Of a stretch of 64,000 nt of DNA, positions 61,774-64,000 are shown one piece after another. This stretch comes from Legionella longbeachae. Its GTDB lineage: Bacteria; Pseudomonadota; Gammaproteobacteria; Legionellales; Legionellaceae. Position numbers and translations under genes: made by a program. The notes under the pieces are model-generated. The model searched no databases. It was not told where the DNA came from and saw only the letters and a program-made list of their open reading frames with translations. The first letter of the stretch is position 1; each line of letters begins with the position of its first letter. The stretch spans positions 24,793-88,792 of the forward strand of contig NZ_RXNW01000017.1 in the NCBI RefSeq assembly GCF_004283175.1, read 5' to 3'.

Positions 61774-61836
61774 ATAAAATTTGTAGCTTTAGTATAGATA
61801 CTTGAGGCTATATTGACATGATTTGAGGCCAAATAG

Positions 61837-63180
61837 ATGTTTAAAAATTCTACTCTTTATACTCCTGAAACCACTTTAATGCACATTAGAAATGATATGA
61901 GCATTTGCCAAAGCGATTATCCTATAGATTGGTACCAGGAGGATTTTATACCCTATGCTCAGGAATATCAGGCATTACCTGATCGTAAACTTACTACGAT
62001 CTTGGCATGGATGACCCCCTATCTTAAAAAAGCACAAGATCATTTTGGTAAGCGCCTTTTGCTTTTAGCCCATTATTATATGGGAGGAGAAATTGTTCGT
62101 TTAGTAGAACAATTTGGGGGGCTTATTGGGGATTCCTATCAATTAGCATTAATGGCCGCAGAGCATCCTGAAAAATCGATCATTATTGAGTCTGCAGTTC
62201 ATTTTATGGCTGAATCAATTAGTATTCTGGCTCATCAAAATCAACAGGTATATATCACTAATCCTAAATCGGGTTGTACTATGGAAATGCTTGCCAAAGA
62301 TTTCATGGTCGAACCTGCCTTTCTTGATTTGAATGAACGTTATGGTGCTGAAAATATTCTACCTGTTTGTTATATGAATACATCTGGCCGTGTCAAAGCA
62401 ATGACTGGAGCCCAAGGTGGGGCTGTGTGTACCAGCTCTAATGTCAAAAAAATATTTCAATGGGCACAAAAGCAAAATAAGAAAATCCTTTTCATTCCCG
62501 ATCAACATATGGGAGAAAATGTAGCCTATTGGCTAGGGATAAAAAACCTTGCTTATTGGCCAGGCGGTACAGCCGGAGCTCAATATTCACTAGCAAATCA
62601 AGACAAGCAAACATTAAAGCAATTTGATGAAGCCCAACTTATCTTGTTCTCCAGCCAATGTGCTGTACATACCCACTACCAACCTGAAATGTGTGAGTAT
62701 TGGCATACTCAAGGATATACAACTATTGTTCATCCTGAATGCCGCAATTCGGTCATTAAAATTGCCCAACATTCAGGATCTACAGCCTTCATTTGGGATT
62801 ATGTAGTACATGATCGTGCGAAGACGAAACGTTATGCCATAGGCACAGAAAACCATATGGTAGACAATCTCAAACAATATTGTAAAGGTTTAGGAATCGA
62901 AGTAATCAATTTAGCCCAAGCCCCTAAAAAAGAAAATGAAAAAGGCATAGGATGTGGATGTGCCACGATGTCCCGTAATGATCCCCCTCATTTAGTAGCT
63001 CTCGTTGATTTACTAAGGCAAGGTAAAACGATGGCTTATAATGAAGTTAAAGCAGGTGACGTTGTCAATGAATTCACCGGCAGTAGAAACAGATTGTCGG
63101 AACAAGAACAGCAATGGGTTATAGATAATGCTAAAAAATCATTACAAATGATGATTAACATAACAGAAAATCGAATCTAA
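61837..63180 (+). CDS. nadA: quinolinate synthase A
   Basis: A 447-aa [4Fe-4S] enzyme condensing iminoaspartate with dihydroxyacetone phosphate. Family motifs: LLAHYYMGGEIVRL, IGDSYQLALMAAE, NPKSGCTMEMLA, PVCYMNTSGRVKAMTG, FIPDQHMGENVAYWLG, HPECRNSVIKIA and GIGCGCATMSRND. The Cys residues at GCT, PEC and GCGC are the cluster ligands. GAGG lies 8 bases before the ATG. It is 63 bases after nadB, so nadB and nadA probably share a transcript. Confidence 0.94.
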   Translation: MFKNSTLYTPETTLMHIRNDMSICQSDYPIDWYQEDFIPYAQEYQALPDRKLTTILAWMTPYLKKAQDHFGKRLLLLAHYYMGGEIVRLVEQFGGLIGDSYQLALMAAEHPEKSIIIESAVHFMAESISILAHQNQQVYITNPKSGCTMEMLAKDFMVEPAFLDLNERYGAENILPVCYMNTSGRVKAMTGAQGGAVCTSSNVKKIFQWAQKQNKKILFIPDQHMGENVAYWLGIKNLAYWPGGTAGAQYSLANQDKQTLKQFDEAQLILFSSQCAVHTHYQPEMCEYWHTQGYTTIVHPECRNSVIKIAQHSGSTAFIWDYVVHDRAKTKRYAIGTENHMVDNLKQYCKGLGIEVINLAQAPKKENEKGIGCGCATMSRNDPPHLVALVDLLRQGKTMAYNEVKAGDVVNEFTGSRNRLSEQEQQWVIDNAKKSLQMMINITENRI

Positions 63181-63233
63181 TAAAATATGCACACCTAAAA
63201 TTTGCATGTGAGCTGGTTAACATTATTTTTCAT

Positions 63234-63261
63234 GCCCTGATTGTATTAACTCAACCAGGGC
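63234..63261. terminator. hairpin between convergent nadA and small secreted gene
   Basis: GCCCTGATTG pairs with CAACCAGGGC (one mismatch) across an 8-base loop. Placement 54 bases after nadA and before the convergent stop at 63278 fits a bidirectional terminator. Confidence 0.6.
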
Positions 63262-63277
63262 AATTAATCACATAAAA

Positions 63278-63652
63278 TTATTTTGCGCCATAAAACTGAC
63301 ACTGTTCCAAACCTTGAAAACACACAAAACCAGCTAAGGTTTCTATCCAATGATAATCAAGGCGAGATGGGATTTTAGTCAAAGTGGGCCACCAGATTGA
63401 ATATTCCCCTATCGAATTTCTATAGGTACACACGACTCCACGACCATATCCAGCAACTAAAATATTAGCTCGCACAAAGGATGTATTCACATCGCCCTGG
63501 GGACGATGGGGGGAAACTGGATTAACTACCCAAGGCTCTGGGGGAACCCCCCATTGCAGAGAAGTGGTTTTTGGATCAGGGCAAATTGTAGAATGAGCTG
63601 TGCTAAATTGTATAAGAAAATACACTAAAATATAAAACCGATATTTATTCAT
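63278..63652 (-). CDS. small secreted protein, unknown
   Basis: A 124-aa exported protein: a signal peptide (YRFYILVYFLIQFSTAHST) followed by a Trp- and Pro-rich mature part with CPDPKTTSLQWGVPPEPW, VVCTYRNSIGEYSIWWPTLT and a Cys pair near the end (FVCFQGLEQCQFYG). Two disulfides are likely. AGGGAGAA precedes the ATG. The family seems frequent among Legionella-type small secreted proteins, but no role is known. Confidence 0.68.
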   Translation of the reverse strand: MNKYRFYILVYFLIQFSTAHSTICPDPKTTSLQWGVPPEPWVVNPVSPHRPQGDVNTSFVRANILVAGYGRGVVCTYRNSIGEYSIWWPTLTKIPSRLDYHWIETLAGFVCFQGLEQCQFYGAK

Positions 63653-63705
63653 TAATTCTCCCTTTAATAATTAATTATTTTTAAATAATAATACACAAAA
63701 ACCCA

Positions 63706-63733
63706 TTGTTTGAATTTATTTCTTTGTTATAAT
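63706..63733 (+). promoter_or_regulatory. promoter of tRNA-Leu
   Basis: TTGTTT (63706-63711) and a perfect TATAAT (63728-63733) with a 16-base spacer, ending 12 bases before the tRNA. A canonical sigma-70 promoter. Confidence 0.72.
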
Positions 63734-63745
63734 GGCCTCTCAAAT

Positions 63746-63832
63746 GCCTGGGTGGCGGAATTGGTAGACGCGCCGGATTCAAAATCCGGTGGTGGTGACA
63801 CCGTGTGGGTTCGAGTCCCACCCTAGGTACCA
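63746..63832 (+). tRNA. tRNA-Leu (anticodon CAA)
   Basis: 87 bases including an encoded CCA. The acceptor arm GCCTGGG pairs with CCTAGGT (two G-U pairs); the D-arm GGCGGAATTGGTAGACGC is typical; the anticodon stem CCGGA-TTCAAAA-TCCGG gives CAA, reading UUG. A long variable arm (TGGTGGTGACACCG), and the TPC arm GTGGGTTCGAGTCCCAC complete a class II leucine tRNA. Downstream sequence is a short AT-rich stretch before an ISL3-type element. Confidence 0.95.
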
Positions 63833-63839
63833 AAAAATT

Positions 63840-63887
63840 TTGCTCTTTTGCAAAAAAACGACTCATCCCCATTTCCGGGGGCACTAA
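63840..63887. mobile_element. probable right end of the ISL3-type element
   Basis: A 48-base stretch between tRNA-Leu and the transposase stop contains ATCCCCATTTCCGGGGGCAC, of the kind seen at ISL3 ends. The partner end is outside the window, so the exact boundary and any 8-bp target duplication cannot be set. Confidence 0.45.
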
Positions 63888-64000
63888 TCAAGAACACAAA
63901 ACTTTAACCCTTAATCTATAATTTTCAAAGTTTCTAAATCCATAAGCACGACGTTGAATCAATTTCATTTTACGATGAAAGCCTTCCGTAATGCCGTTGT
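63888..64000 (-). CDS. ISL3-family transposase, C-terminal part (runs off the window)
   Basis: The minus strand entering from the window edge reads NGITEGFHRKMKLIQRRAYG, then FRNFENYRLRVKVLCS and a stop at 63888. This is the conserved C-terminus of ISL3 (IS204/IS1001/IS1165) transposases (N..TEG.H.KMK...R.AYGFRNF.NYRLRV). The rest lies beyond the window. The sequence between the stop and the tRNA (CTCATCCCCATTTCCGGGGG) is probably the terminal inverted repeat zone of the element. Confidence 0.85.
   Translation of the reverse strand, partial: NGITEGFHRKMKLIQRRAYGFRNFENYRLRVKVLCS

Noticed and set aside
63681-63884. Minus-strand 67-codon frame reading RVGLEPTRCHHHRILNPARL
   Set aside because: This is the classic false translation of the antisense of a tRNA-Leu gene.

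Overview
This is a low-GC (by eye under 40%) gammaproteobacterial chromosome segment that looks like a Legionella or close Legionellaceae species, probably not L. pneumophila itself. Reasons: a FleQ-type flagellar regulator, the mla-kdsD-kdsC-lptCAB block, de novo NAD genes, many small secreted proteins of unknown function, and charged proteins whose acidic C-termini resemble Dot/Icm effectors. The genus is inferred from gene content; no database was consulted.

Accessory-rich left part (1-17 kb). A secreted small protein, a beta-barrel outer membrane protein and a secreted acid-sphingomyelinase-like metallophosphoesterase come first. Then a tightly packed minus-strand unit follows: bestrophin, an unlisted 55-aa protein, DNA photolyase (phrB), an SDR epimerase, TspO and a 55-aa CPKCG protein. 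Divergent from it, about 1.6 kb away, is a BLUF-PAS-PAS-PAS-GGDEF blue-light-dependent diguanylate cyclase with every key photochemical residue in place. The region therefore reads as a light-response neighbourhood. From about 12.3 to 15.2 kb is a zone of decay: a histidine-kinase ATPase relic, an IS630-type transposase start, a stop-interrupted small ORF, and between them a secreted barrel protein. A candidate effector with a eukaryotic PP1-docking-like motif and a possible PmrA box, and a divergent 2H-phosphoesterase-like protein, close this part.

Envelope core (17-33 kb). sohB, fleQ and a secreted repeat protein precede a minus-strand series mlaF-E-D-C-B, ibaG, murA and a Nif3-like gene. 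Divergent from mlaF is kdsD-kdsC-lptC-lptA-lptB. Together they cover phospholipid retrograde transport, peptidoglycan precursor commitment, Kdo synthesis and LPS export. trpG-trpD-trpC follow.

Mixed middle (33-50 kb). A 48-aa Pro/Glu-rich protein, an SDR, an FMO-type monooxygenase overlapping a lipoprotein hydrolase, xseA-rhomboid, a Cys-rich secreted protein, thiD, an O-antigen-ligase-like protein with a WaaE-like glycosyltransferase, clpS-clpA, icd, an rluE-like gene and mreBCD.

Right part (50-64 kb). ComEA-like, then an antiporter-nadC-murG-M20 peptidase operon in which MurG is of the short Firmicutes-like type; ppsA; purB-nadB-nadA. A tRNA-Leu(CAA) with its own promoter is followed directly by the 3' end of an ISL3-family transposase that runs off the window. 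Several short ORFs with good ribosome binding sites lie in the gaps and are annotated here with modest confidence.
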